This document shows, in pieces, positions 24,241 to 35,365 of a stretch of 64,000 nt of DNA (its first letter is position 1; each line of letters starts with the position of its first letter). A program made the position numbers and the translations under genes. Source of the DNA: Rhynchospora pubera (Eukaryota > Streptophyta > Magnoliopsida > Poales > Cyperaceae); NCBI GenBank assembly GCA_028095005.1, contig CM051461.1, positions 42,643,968-42,707,967 on the forward strand, read 5' to 3'. The notes under the pieces are model-generated. The model saw only the letters and a program-made list of their open reading frames with translations, ran no database searches and had not been told where the DNA came from.

Positions 24241-24466
24241 TAGGCCTGTCAAAACGAAAAAAAAGAAAAAAAAAAAGAAAAACGTGATGCCGTTCTGTTT
24301 TAAAAAACGAAACGAAATGCATCATCAATTTATTTTGTTGTTTCAAAAACGAAACGAAAACGATACAAAAAAATTATTTCATTTACCGAAACGATACGGA
24401 AACGAAATAGTGAATTGTTCCGTTGCTGAAACGGAACGTGTCCGTTTTGCAAGTTTGCCGGGCCTA
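24241..24466. mobile_element. Short hAT MITE rich in CGAAACG words
   Basis: The ends TAGGCCTGTCAAAACG and TTTGCCGGGCCTA are inverted. An exact 8-bp duplication CACATATA lies at 24233-24240 and 24467-24474. The interior is AAACGAAACG-type low-complexity sequence. Confidence 0.85.
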
Positions 24467-24651
24467 CACATATATCATTCATGATTCATACAGTCGAATT
24501 TCAAAAATACAGTGACGACACGAGCTAATGCTCATATCGTTTGTTATCCTCTGCTTATCGTTATCGTTTCTTACATGATTACATCTCTCGCAACATTCCG
24601 AATAGGCTTGAATTCTCCCAATTTGTGAACCATCATAGATTATGTTATATA

Positions 24652-24817
24652 GGGTGCGTTTGGATAGGTGTGGGAAGAAGGGAAGAAGGGAAAAAGTGGG
24701 AAGAAGTATTGGAAAGTGTGTAACTTTGTGAAGAGTTTGAATTGTTTATAATTTTTTTTCTTCTTCTTCCTTCTTCTTCTTCTTCTTCTTCTTTCTTCCA
24801 ACGATCCAAACGCATGC
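24652..24817 (+). mobile_element. MITE family B, copy 2
   Basis: The ends GGGTGCGTTTGGATAGG and ATCCAAACGCATGC are inverted, with ATA on both sides (24649-24651 and 24818-24820). It carries a (CTT)n expansion at about 24757-24792. Confidence 0.85.
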
Positions 24818-24950
24818 ATAATATTATATAAATAGATATATCATGCATCACTCTACAATAAAGTCGATATTATATATTAACTACATATGTTTTTATAAAA
24901 GTGTAAAAACTTGATAAAAAATGATTACAAAGTGCTCTCATCGCAATTAT

Positions 24951-25474
24951 GGCTCCGTTTGGATGAGGTGTGGGAAGAAGGGAAGAAGGAAAGAAGTGAA
25001 AAGAAATATTGGAGAGTTTGTAACTTTGTAAAAAGTTTGGATTGTTTTAGGTGTGTTTGGCAGTGCACGCGAACAGCTTGTTCGCGAACAACGCCAGTTC
25101 GCGGGTACCAAACAAAGCACGAACAGGACGATCTGCGAACTACTCACGAACTAGGCTAGTTCGCAAGAACCAAACAACCCACGAACAACCGTAGTTCGTG
25201 AACTTCTCCCTAGTCCCTAGTTCTCCAATTTTCATGAACTAATTTTGTTCGTGGGCCTGTTCATGGGTCTTTGTTCTTTCCCTTGTTCATCTCTTATTCG
25301 TGTAGCATCCAAACACTAGATTTTGGCGAACTACTCATTTGCCTTGGCTGTTTGTGGGCCTGTTCGTGGATCGCCTGTTCATCCTTTGTTGGCGTTTGTT
25401 CCAAACATACCATATAATAAATTTGGGCCCTTCTTTCCTTATTCTCTTCTTCCCACTCCAATCCAAACACAGCC
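24951..25474 (+). mobile_element. MITE family B, copy 3, split by a family C element
   Basis: The left half (GGCTCCGTTTGGATGAGGTG... to about 25049) and the right half (from about 25412, ending TCTTCTTCCCACTCCAATCC and AAACACAGCC) together form one family B element. It is interrupted at TTTGGATTGTTT by the insertion at 25050-25411. Confidence 0.75.
25050..25411. mobile_element. MITE family C, copy 1, nested
   Basis: The ends GGTGTGTTTGGCAG and CCAAACATACC are inverted. The interior repeats GTTCGCGAAC and CGTGAAC/GTTCGTG palindromes. It sits inside a family B MITE, so it inserted later. Confidence 0.65.
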
Positions 25475-25725
25475 ATATATAAGGCCTACAGACTTTGAAA
25501 TTTCAATTTTGAAACTTGAACACGCCCGAGTCCTGACGCTGTGACGCATCCAATCCAATTGTTCTAAATGTCAAAGTATGCTTATCAGTAAAGTTTTGCG
25601 CTTTGGAATTCTTTCACTTTTAATTATTTTTTTGTTTTTTATTTATTTTTCTTAGGAGGAAAGGTCCGTGCTTTGCAAATCCAAAGTAATTTACTTCTCC
25701 TATAGTTATTTGAGAATATATTTTT
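25475..25725. other. Short gene-free interval
   Basis: No gene or repeat recognised. Confidence 0.4.
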
Positions 25726-25844
25726 TTGGGATTTTAGTCACCTTAGGAGTAATTATTCAATTAACTATATAGGAGAAGGGTTTATAGTTTTGCACCTAAA
25801 TCTTCATTGAATCATTACTCTTAAGGTGACTAAAATCCCAAAAC
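25726..25844. repeat. Hairpin with about 36-bp arms
   Basis: Arm 25726-25760 (GGGATTTTAGTCACCTTAGG...) pairs with 25806-25844 (...CTTAAGGTGACTAAAATCCC) with about two mismatches around a 45-nt loop. It could be a tiny foldback element or an imperfect-hairpin RNA precursor. The sequence alone does not decide. Confidence 0.7.
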
Positions 25845-26174
25845 TTCCAAAGGTACAACAATACGACAAGAACAATAGTATTATATTTGTGCGAAATTTC
25901 TCAAATTAAAGAGTTTTATCTGCAACCAAGCTTTCTGATCGAAGAATTGAAGTTAGTTTCCCACAAACATAATTACAAACACCTTCAAATCATACACCGT
26001 CATTAGGACTTGTACCACCAAACCATGTAACTAACATATAAATAATCCAAGGTTCAGGTTCCATAAAAGCAAAATAAAAAACAGGTTGAGTGCAAACCAA
26101 GATTAACTCCGACTAATCATAACTATCAAGAGTCGAAATTATCAAAACACTCGTAAGACATAACTGGTGAATAC

Positions 26175-26435
26175 TCAGAAATGACCACCACAACAAAGAA
26201 AAAAGAAACAAAGAGCAAATACAAGTACAACTGCCTCAACACAGTAGAGAATGTGAAAGAGAAAGTCGTCCAGGAGAGAGAATCCGAGATGGAGACCTCG
26301 CCATGACGAGCCTGAAGGAGACGAAGAAGAAGTTGAAGATGAAGAAGAAGAGAAGAAGCTGAAGCTGAAGCTCCAACTCCATGGCCATTGGAAAGCTGTT
26401 GTTGAGTTGAGCTTCTTGAACCACCTTATCGCCAT
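26175..26435 (-). CDS. Small putative membrane protein, 86 residues
   Basis: A single-exon frame starts at the first ATG and begins MAIRWFKKLN. It has a Trp/Phe-rich segment, a Ser run with PSGSS (about residues 29-44), then SLLDDFLFHILYCVEAVVL and a very hydrophobic Cys-containing C-terminus (residues 62-82) ending CCGGHF. Short plant proteins with an 'LLDD...E.V.LV..LCFFFL' tail occur as conserved, uncharacterised families, and this resembles them from memory. The upstream minus-strand sequence is CT-rich, with a TATA-like CATAAATATC (26472-26481) that lies rather close to the ATG. No partner genes are nearby. A MITE starts about 100 bp upstream. Function unknown. Confidence 0.5.
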   Translation of the reverse strand: MAIRWFKKLNSTTAFQWPWSWSFSFSFFSSSSSSTSSSSPSGSSWRGLHLGFSLLDDFLFHILYCVEAVVLVFALCFFFLCCGGHF

Positions 26436-26532
26436 GAAAGAGTGTGAGAGAGACGGAGAAGATGTTTGTTTGATATTTATGGAGAAGGAAAAAGAAAGAG
26501 AATTTGGGATTTGGTGGAAGGTAAATCGAGAT

Positions 26533-26697
26533 CTGCTGCTGCGCGACACCGCGTGTCGCGCGGTATGCTGGCCGTCTGATTAAGATCCAATGGACAAGGG
26601 AGCCCCGTGCATGTAACCTAGATTGATAGGCCCGTAAAAAGTGAACCATCCGATCAAGATCAGACGGCTCGTAGTGCGCTGTGTCGCGCAACAGCAG
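26533..26697. mobile_element. Inverted-repeat element, family D (TGCGCGACAC)
   Basis: The ends CTGCTGCTGCGCGACACCGC and GCTGTGTCGCGCAACAGCAG are inverted, with inner GCCGTCTGATTAAGATC pairing GATCAAGATCAGACGGC. A target duplication is not clear. It lies immediately upstream of the small membrane-protein frame. Confidence 0.75.
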
Positions 26698-27310
26698 AGT
26701 CGGATTGGGTGGAAGGTTGTCAAGAGATTACAAATTTGAAAAGTTGGAAAGAGAAGCGAAAAAGAAGGGAACAGCAGAGCCCCTGCCAGAGGGATTTGCT
26801 GCGGGGAACATGGTATTGATTAGGAGTGTGTTTCCTTTTTGTTTCATGCTATGAAGTATGCAAAATATCGTAAAAGTATCCAGATATTTTATTTTTAAAT
26901 AAGCCCCTAAATTTTATTCTGGTAGCTATTGACTAAAAGAAGTCACTATCTAATCTTCATCCAAAAAATAAAACAGAAAGAAAGAGTTACTATGTTTAGA
27001 TAATTTAAGTCAGTACAGTTAGTTGGATACGTGGACTTCATTCAGTGTCGGAATTATACATTAATAAAGTGACAAAAAAACAATTTTATAAAACCCTAAT
27101 TAGAACCGAAATGACCCACAACATATGTGTTGGTGGCTTTGAAGTACATCTTAGAAACAACTAGACATTTTTAGAATTTAGTAAGACAATTAGACAACCA
27201 ACAGACAACAGTCAAGATTTCTCTGAACAAATTAAAGGCAAAACAGAACATCAGGGAGAATGGTATTCTTATTATAAGTACTATGATTAAAATAATAATA
27301 ATAAGAAGAA
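26698..27310. other. Gene-free interval
   Basis: AT-rich DNA, nothing recognised. Confidence 0.45.
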
Positions 27311-27700
27311 GAGTAATGCTAGAATCAAATATATAGGACATCCAACACGATCCGAAAGTCGACTGTTAAAATTTCAAACAGCCGATCCGAACCACTCAAT
27401 ATGAATATCTCTATATTGAAATATTCTTGAAAATCAAATTTTATATTTTTTTCAAATTTTCTAACTATTTTTTTCGAACTTTCAAAATTGGAGGGTTCAT
27501 AATTTTTTAGATTGAGCATATTAAAAAATTTAAAAAAAAAATAGTAAAAAAATTTTAAAAATATATAAAATTTGGTCTCAATGAAGATTTTATTATGGAG
27601 AACAATTTGAACAGTTCGGATCGGCAATTTTAATTTCAAAAAATTAAAATTTTATCATGTTGGACGAGTGCTTGTGCCCAACATGTTGGATATTAGTCAC
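27311..27700. mobile_element. Foldback element, possibly Mutator-type MITE
   Basis: The left half contains CAGCCGATCCGAACCACTC and AAATCAAATTTTATAT. The right half contains ATATAAAATTTGGTCTC and CAGTTCGGATCGGCAATTTT, giving interrupted inverted arms of roughly 150 bp. The outer ends carry CATCCAACACG and CAACATGTTGGAT. No exact target duplication was recognised. Confidence 0.5.
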
Positions 27701-28151
27701 TCCCAAATAAGAAAACAAAAATATTTCTAATACAGTTACATATAAGAAAAATTTTTAAATAGACTTTATATATAGGCCTGATCAAAATCCCATTTTTTTA
27801 CATGGGATTTCGTTCCATTTCATTTGATTGGAAAATTTACGATCAAAACGAACTGATTTGATGTCATTTGGTTGGAATTTTAATGTAATTTGATCTAACA
27901 AATTATGTGAAATCAATTGAAATGAAATCCCATATAAAAATAACTTTTCTTAGGGCCATAGATTTGATTATGTTTTACTCCATCTTTATGGTAAAATCAT
28001 AACAAATTTTGTTTGTCGATCGGGTTAATCGGCATACAATGATATGATCTGAATCTGATTAATTATTTCAAATTCATTATTTTCTTACTTTACGACGTGC
28101 TCGTGGCATTCATTCTTTAAGAAAGACAAATCCAGATATTTCATTATATAT

Positions 28152-28397
28152 ATGGCTATGTTTGGATACACACGAATAGGCTGTTCGGCTTGTTTGTGAA
28201 CAGTCTTGTTTGCCACGAATCAAACATGAGCCGAACAAAGCGAAAAGAATTATTCACTTGTTGGTTGTTCTATATTTCCAGCATTTTGGAAAAAAACTAG
28301 CGAACTATGCTCACGAATTGAAAAATTATTTTTTAATGCACGCTCTCAAGTTCTGAATTTGCGAACCCAAGTTCAATGCACATTTTCAAACACACCC
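28152..28397. mobile_element. MITE family C, copy 2
   Basis: The ends CTATGTTTGGATACAC and CAAACACACCCG are inverted. The interior has GGCTGTTCGGCTTG and CGAACTATGCTCACGAAT words like those of the copy at 25050. Confidence 0.55.
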
Positions 28398-28491
28398 GTA
28401 ATTTTATCCGAACAATTTAAGGTACAAGAGAGGAGTGCGTAGAAAAAAATTAAATGGCGTTCGGTAAGTGCATAATTTAAGAAGAAGAACT

Positions 28492-28658
28492 TGGGGGCTG
28501 TTTGGATTCAAGGAGGAATTTGGAAAATTTCATCTTTCTAGTATAAATTTATTATAAACAATTCAAATTCTTCACAAAGTTACACACTTTCCAATAAATT
28601 TATGTCTAGGAATTGAAAATTCCCCAAATTCCCCAAATTCCTAAGCGATCCAAACGGC
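28492..28658 (-). mobile_element. MITE family B-related, copy 4
   Basis: The ends GGGGCTGTTTGGATTC and GATCCAAACGGCTT are inverted. The internal AACAATTCAAATTCTTCACA and AAGTTACACACTTTCC are the reverse of the family B core. Confidence 0.7.
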
Positions 28659-29165
28659 TTGAGGAGGAAACAATGTGTAAGTTAAGGAGAGAGAACTTAT
28701 TCTCGTTTGATTATGTACATCAAGGAATAAAAAAAATTGTAGAAAAAATATTTAAAGTTAAAACATGAAAAGACCATATTACCCTTTTTTCACGTCAATT
28801 AATTTTGTTCATTTAAGTTAGATGGAAAAAAAAATACATGTTAATATTAAAAAATTGCAAGTTGAAGAAGTCAATTTTGTACATTTAAATTTGCGCTTGT
28901 GACTTATTTAAATAATGAACAAGTGAAATCATACTCTTCAATTTTTATCAATAAAAAATCTGTTTGCCTGTCTAAATCACCATTTTAAATTATTCAAATA
29001 ATGAAATCATGCTCTTTATGTCAGACGGACTCCTTGAATATATATAACAAAAGAATTAACTAATCACAAATGAATAAAGGAAAGAATTGATAGCTGCAAC
29101 AGAAATAAAAAGAAGTGGGCAGCACCGCAGCAGGGTCATTAACGAAAAAAGAGGGGGAAAATTTA

Positions 29166-29426
29166 GGCTCCGTTTGGATGGTGTGGGAATAAGAGGAATA
29201 AGAAAAATAGTATTGGAAAGTTAATTTTAGGCACCGTTTGGATGAAGGAAGAATGAAGAAACAATCCAAACTCTTTACAAAGTTACACACTTTTCAATAT
29301 TTTTCTCCACTTCTTTCCTTCTTCCCACACCTATCCAAACGGATCGTGAAGAGTTTGAATTGTTTATAATAAATTTGAGAGTAAAAAGAAACTATTCCCT
29401 TATTCCTAGGCTCATCCAAACACGCC
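29166..29426. mobile_element. MITE family B, copy 5, with a second family B element inside
   Basis: The outer ends are GGCTCCGTTTGGATGGTGTG and GCTCATCCAAACACGCC. A shorter, oppositely oriented family B element spans about 29230-29344 (GGCACCGTTTGGATGAAG to CACACCTATCCAAACGG). The family therefore inserted into itself. Confidence 0.7.
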
Positions 29427-31158
29427 TATGCTATTCTTATTCCACCTCAAGAGTAGTCATAGCAAAGAAGATTATTTCTCGTTTAAACTCATGAGCTTAT
29501 TTGATAGAAATATGAGAAATAACTCCCTTATTCCACCTTAAAGAGTTTAAATAGCCTTACCAAATATGGATACAATTGACTTCTATCTTACAAAAAAATA
29601 ATTTCACAAACAACCTTTAATAGTTGAGCATTTGTCATTTTCCCAAAACCTGACTAAAAGATCTCCATCTCTTTCTCTTTCTCACAAACAATATCTGGTC
29701 CAATCATCCAAAATTTATGCATTAGCGTCCACATCTTATCTCAGTCTTTTTCTTTGCTTTATGTAATTATGTTACCTATGCAACCGTTGGAAGTGCACAA
29801 TTGGGCCACACCGATAGACTCCATAAGCATGAAAACCACCTTAATTATACCTTTGAAGTGACACGACAAATTAGGAAAATTTATGCATCCGAAACTTGCT
29901 AATTTCTAGAGGAACCTCTTTTGTGGATGAGAGACATTTCTAATGTAAAAACTTCAAGTATAAAATTTTAAATAACACTAATTAATGGCTGTTAGACTAA
30001 CACGTTGATCTCGCAAAGTAAAAGGGGCTTTTATCGTGCTTCTGCTTCTACTAGTTCTTTTTAAACTCCTCTGTGCAGATGTTGTCTAACAAAATATGTC
30101 CACAGCTTTCTCAAACCTAAAGTTACTCTTCTTGATTTTTTTACAAGCTCGCAATATATTTGGTTATTATTTTTTTTATTTAGCAATTAGCATTGTTATG
30201 CTGTGTACTTCATAATCCAAGCTATCCTCAGAAATCTTGAGTCAACACAAAAAATTTATTATGTCAGTTCAGATCGCTCATACAGTCTAATTATAATGAC
30301 GAATACATTTATAAGAAATGATGAACTTTGAGATTCATCACCAAAATCTGAATTTTAAAAAATCTAGTAAATTATTTTACAATTTATATCCGAACTTTAA
30401 CCAATTTATTGAAATTGAATTAATTTGGCTTTCCCACCTACCCAATTTACAAGCCGACATAATTATGGTGTCTTTTCTTTGAGAAATTATGTTGTCATGG
30501 CCTTACTGGAGAAGATTAGTTGCATGGGCGACCTTAATAAAGCTATTCATTATACATGCAAAACCAAGAGTAAAAGCGAATCTCATGGCTATGTCAAAAC
30601 AATCCTCTAAAATTTCATGCATGTTCAATACTTCAAATGCATCAATTGACTATATTTCTGACTCACTTCACTCTTTTGATAATTCACGAGGTACAGAGGA
30701 TCCTAAATTTATTCACAGCATTCAATGTAGAGACCATTAATTTAACCTGACTTGGGTGTCCATATTTTGTCTCGGAATGCTCAGAATCAAGGCCAAATGG
30801 CCAATTGTCCGAGAATCACACCAACAACTCATCTCCTTTGATGGGGGAAAAAAGGCAAAATATCATTCGAGAAGCAGAAGCATCTTTTTTGACCGACTGA
30901 CTATTGCGAAGTTTTCGGATTTTTGTGCGTAATTTACTTATTTCTGGCCCAAATTGACCGATTTAAAATCTAATAATATTTTTTGTTTGAACTTTGAGAA
31001 GATGAAAAGTATACTAGGAACAAAATGGTCATGATAGACTCAAAAAATCCACTCTAACAAATATCTTTGCTAATAGAAGAAGAGAATGAATACAAAATAA
31101 GTAGCTCTAGAAAAGACTTTTATAGGTTAGCCCACTTGACCCAAAACAAAACTAAAAG
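29427..31158. other. Gene-free interval
   Basis: AT-rich DNA with only short open frames. No domain, RNA gene or transposon end was recognised. Confidence 0.45.
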
Positions 31159-31502
31159 TAGGGGTGTCAAATCTGCGAAACGGAAGCAGAATTTATATGT
31201 TCCGTTTTTGTTCCGTTCAAGCTAACCTAACAAAATACCATTTTGTTTCTGTTTCGTTTCGTTTCGTAAAACGAAATAGTTTTTCATTCCGTTAGCTGTT
31301 TTGTTCCTCATTTTTCACTGATTTCAGTCTATTTTTTATTAATTTCAGCCATTTTTCGCTAAAACGAAACACTAACATGCATTTCAACCCGTTTCGTTTC
31401 CGTTCTGTCTCTAAAACGTAACTCATTTACCATTCCGTTTCTGTTCCGTTTCAGACGAAACAGAACGAAAATGTTCGAAACGGTAGACTATTGACACCCC
31501 TA
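31159..31502. mobile_element. hAT MITE rich in CGTTTCG words
   Basis: The ends TAGGGGTGTCAAATCTG and CTATTGACACCCCTA are inverted. The duplication is ACTAAAAG at 31151-31158 and ACTAGAAG at 31503-31510 (7 of 8). The inside is TTCCGTTTCGTTTCG-type sequence in opposing orientations. Confidence 0.85.
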
Positions 31503-31563
31503 ACTAGAAGTCACTCCCTTTTCTTAAAAGGCCCCTCTAAATGTGAAATTCATAATTTATTTT

Positions 31564-31731
31564 GGGGCCGTTTGGATCGCTTAGGAATTTGGAAAATTTG
31601 AAAAAGTTGTAATTCCTAGGAATAAATTTATTGGAAAATGTGTAATTTTGTGAAGAGTTTGGATTGTTTATAATAAATTTATGGTAGGAAGATGAAATTT
31701 TCCAAATTCTTTGGGGAATCCAAACAGCCCC
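31564..31731 (+). mobile_element. MITE family B-related, copy 6
   Basis: The ends GGGGCCGTTTGGATCGC and GGAATCCAAACAGCCCC are inverted. The core AAGAGTTTGGATTGTTTATA is shared with the family. It is the opposite orientation of the copy at 28492. Confidence 0.8.
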
Positions 31732-31920
31732 AAATAGTCTTGTTGTGGGAATTTTGAAATGTACTATTTTCGATTAATTTTTTTTAGTAAAATAATCCGG
31801 CGACCTCTTAACATTTTTGTTTGTTTTTTTTGTTTTTCATTCCAAATCGTCCCACCTTAATATTGTCCCTTCATTTTTTTTTCATTTAAAAAAGATAGAA
31901 GAAAGAGAATACAAATTGTT

Positions 31921-32064
31921 GGCTCCGTTTGGATAGGTGTGAGAAGAAGAGAAAAGGGGAAGAAGTGAGAATAAGTATTGGGAAGTGTGTAACTTTGTGA
32001 AGAGTTTGGATTGTTTATAATTTTTTTTCTTTCTACCTTCTTCTCAACGCATCCAAACGGTGCC
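31921..32064 (+). mobile_element. MITE family B, copy 7
   Basis: The ends GGCTCCGTTTGGATAGG and CATCCAAACGGTGCC are inverted, with the standard core GAAGTGTGTAACTTTGTGAA. Confidence 0.85.
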
Positions 32065-32452
32065 ATTGGGAATACTAAAGTAGTAATGTGTATATTAAGT
32101 ATAATGTGTCATACTAGTAGGTAATTTTCTCCTTTTTTTTGTTTTTCTTTTCGGCTCCTTCGGTTTTCTTCTTTGTTTATTAATTTTTTTAAGCTGCAAT
32201 TTTTTGCAAGACATAAATGAAAAACATGGAAGCAAATGTAGCCTGCCGCAATCGTCATGATAGAGAAATCGTCACGTTTGTGGTGTACTTTTCCTTTATT
32301 AGACCTCTAATTATAACTGGCATTATTTGTAGGAAGTTGGTCTAACAAGTAACAAGATTTTTGCGTTGCACTTTTTATAAATTTAGTTCCAGTGATTCCT
32401 CCTTCGACGCTTCTGTACCGATGCATTATCTCCAAGAGTGAAAAAAAATAAT

Positions 32453-32641
32453 GGCTCCGTTTGGATGGTGTGGGAATAAGGTAGGAAGAAAGAAGAAGGG
32501 AAGAAATTTATTGGGAATTGATAAATTTATTGGGAAGTGTGTAATTTTTGTGAAGAGTTTGGATGGTTAGAAATAAATTTATTGATAAAAAGTGGTTATT
32601 CCTTATTCCTTATTCCGGGAAGAAACCATCCAAACGGAGCC
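32453..32641 (+). mobile_element. MITE family B, copy 8
   Basis: The ends GGCTCCGTTTGGATGGTG and CATCCAAACGGAGCC are inverted, with AAT on both sides (32450-32452 and 32642-32644). The interior has two AAATTTATTGGGAA units and a TTATTCCTTATTCC stretch like family A. Confidence 0.88.
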
Positions 32642-32710
32642 AATAAGACAACAGTCAACAGGGAAGAAGGTTCGTTTCCTGTAAAACATGATAGCAAGGG
32701 CAAAACTTGT

Positions 32711-32920
32711 AGGGCTGAAAACGAAGTCGTTTTAATCGTTTTTCGTTTTGTTTCGTCCGGACGAAACGGTTAAGGAAACAATTTCGTTTGGTTGGACTAA
32801 ACGGTTAACCAAACAATGAAATAGTTTCGTCCATGTGTAAATTACAAAAATTTCGTCAATTTCAATTGACGCAATAAAAAATCTATTTCGTCACATAGGA
32901 CGAAACGATCGACGCAACAG
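32711..32920. mobile_element. Fragment of a GTTTCGTC-rich hAT-like element
   Basis: It begins TAGGGCTGAAAACG and continues in GTTTCGTCCGGACGAAACGG words. No matching right terminus was found before the next element at 32929. Confidence 0.4.
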
Positions 32921-32928
32921 CTCATTTG

Positions 32929-33208
32929 TATACCTGGGCAACGTGGATAACGAAAACGGAATGGGGGCATTCCGTATTCCGTTCCGTTTCAATAAACGAT
33001 ATGCACCGGCTGATTCGTTATTCGTTCCGTTTGGACGGAACGTAGCGGAACGGTATAATTTACACTGTATTTCACATAAATGAATCACGAATTGCATTCC
33101 GTTTTCCGTTCCGTTTGTGAAACGAAATGAAATTTCGTTCCATTATATGTTCCACATGGACGGAACGGAACGGTTTCGCATATTCGCGGTATACCGCGCC
33201 CATCCCTA
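32929..33208. mobile_element. hAT MITE rich in CCGTTCCG words
   Basis: The left end is TATACCTGGGCAACG, the right end GCGCCCATCCCTA. The duplication is CTCATTTG at 32921-32928 and CTCATTTA at 33209-33216 (7 of 8). The interior is made of TTCCGTTCCGTTT and its complement. Confidence 0.75.
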
Positions 33209-33434
33209 CTCATTTACGTCATCGTCTCGATCATTTTGCAGTCCTAAAAACCGGACAGGAAGTACCCAACTCTCTTATCGCCAACCCAAAACAGCCCAAT
33301 GTAATTTCAAGGCTAGTATGAAATAACACAAGCGGTTGGACTAATTTGTGCCTATGGGCCTAGAATTGTATCATGAGACGTGTTTTGGGCATTTAAATAA
33401 ATCATTCATTAAACAAAGAAAGTTGAAGCATACG

Positions 33435-33719
33435 TAGGTCTGTCAAACGTGCAAAACGACCACGTAAAAGGTCTCTTACATTTAACGTTTTGTTTATGAG
33501 ACAGAAATATTTTTTCTCATGTTTAACATTTTGTTTAGTAAACGTAAAGATTTTGTTGTTAGCACACATTAAATATTTAACTATAAGTTGATGTTTAACG
33601 TCTCGTTTACATTTCGTTGGCCTAAACGTAAGGATTTTAGATGTTAGACTTTGTTTAATGTTTCGTTCAACTTATATGGAACATTTAAATGCTTGTACGG
33701 CTCAAAACTGACAGTCCTA
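33435..33719. mobile_element. hAT-like element rich in AACGTAAA words
   Basis: The ends TAGGTCTGTCAAACGTGC and AACTGACAGTCCTA are inverted. The flanks AGCATACG and AATATATG match at only 5 of 8. The interior consists of TTTAACGTTTTGTTTA-type words. Confidence 0.6.
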
Positions 33720-35193
33720 AATATATGGATGTAAGTTTATCATTTAAATATATGGCCTACTCAGTCCACTTCTTTTTATATTGTTTGTGAGAACTCGGTC
33801 CACTATGTCACGTTTAGTAATGTGGGCCTTTTCATTTGACTATAAGAAGTCAAGGACGATCCTTTTTATATTTATGGGGGCATAAACATACGGCCCTTCA
33901 TTGACTAAAATCACATCATCATCAAACTATTGTTAAATTTTATTTTTGTGGAAATGGAATATAACTTTGAGTATGACTTCATTAGATTGTCAAATAAACT
34001 ACAATGTGATTTGACAAATGATAAACGACCACTTATCTCAACTAACATCAATCATTAATAAAGGACTAAACAACAATTATAAAAAGTAGAATGGGTTCAT
34101 TGCACATGAATTAATGGCCCAGTCCATTAACACTACCAGGTACTTTTGTCAATCTGTATAAACACAATACTCAGGATTTTTTTCTTTGTTATTTCTATTT
34201 ATGTTTCAATTTGTAAAATTTGCATCAGTTTCTCTACTATTTTCGATATTTTACCAAGCCTACATCGAATTCTTAAGTTAAAATAATTAACTATGTCTTT
34301 TCAGGCTGATGTATTTAACATAATTCTACTTTTTTCCCCATAACTAGCACCATGAGGTTTGCTTACATTTTAATTATTAAGTACATACGAGCACTTGGAC
34401 TATTTTTTTCCTTTTTTTAAATATACAACTCATGACTTCCAAGAATTTGTAATTTGGTATCAAATGGTTATCTATGACTAGAAGAAGGATCAAATGCCAA
34501 ATGGTAATTAAGGCATTGACATACAGTGTCACAAACATGAAGACAGGAAAATGCCACATTACTGCGTTCTGTTTTCCTTATTTTTATTGTGACATGTATC
34601 ACAACAGAACAATCCATCAATGTTTATATGATGGTCTAAAAGACCAACTAAAAAGGGAGAATGAGTTTTGTGGAAAACATGCACTACTCAAATCTAGTTA
34701 ATATTTTTTTGACTTGACTGTCCTATAATAGAATTGAAAACTTGAGTTATTCTCAGAAAATGCGACACTCGTATAATGCAGTCAAGCATAGTTGCTTATA
34801 GTCCAAAGAAAAAAGGACAAAAATTTAATGTAAGCTTTTACCATAATTAGTATAGCCACATGAATGAAAAAGAAAAAGAAAAAAAAAACACCTATAGGGA
34901 TGAAGCAAATGGAGATATTTGAAAATGCCACTTCTTAATTACTTGTATTAGTATAATTCGAGGGACGCCGGTGAGTGATATCTTTAGAAAAAATAATTAC
35001 ATATATTTCAGGTTGCTTTTCCCAAACTTTTTCTCCAAGCTGGAAAAGTTACCAAAAGCATGAGAAAGAAAGGCAAGTGAATTAAGAACCACTTTTTGAT
35101 GTTTCAAAAGTCCAAAGTCTCTCCACTAGGCACCACATCCTTTCATAAAAACTATTCTCATTCTAGAAGGTGTCATATTAGAACTCTTAATAC
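33720..35193. other. Gene-free interval
   Basis: Open frames here (for example 34474-34701 and 34377-34559 on opposite strands) overlap each other and have no recognisable domain. Nothing else seen. Confidence 0.45.
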
Positions 35194-35357
35194 CAGTGTT
35201 TTAAAACCGTACCGGCATCCCTTCCGGCCAAGTGACCGATATCTAGTTTTTTCTGGTATTTTCCGGAATTGTCCGATATTTTCTCTCACAAAATCGAATA
35301 CCGTCATTTTCGATTACTGTTCCGATTCTCGGTATCTGTACGGTTTTCAAAACACTG
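35194..35357. mobile_element. Short hAT MITE
   Basis: The ends CAGTGTTTTAAAACCG and CGGTTTTCAAAACACTG are inverted, with an exact 8-bp duplication CTTAATAC at 35186-35193 and 35358-35365. The interior is CCGATATTTTC-like. Confidence 0.92.
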
Positions 35358-35365
35358 CTTAATAC

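Noticed and set aside
27770..27975. Possible hAT element starting TAGGCCTGATCAAAATCCC
   Set aside because: No matching right terminus or 8-bp duplication found.
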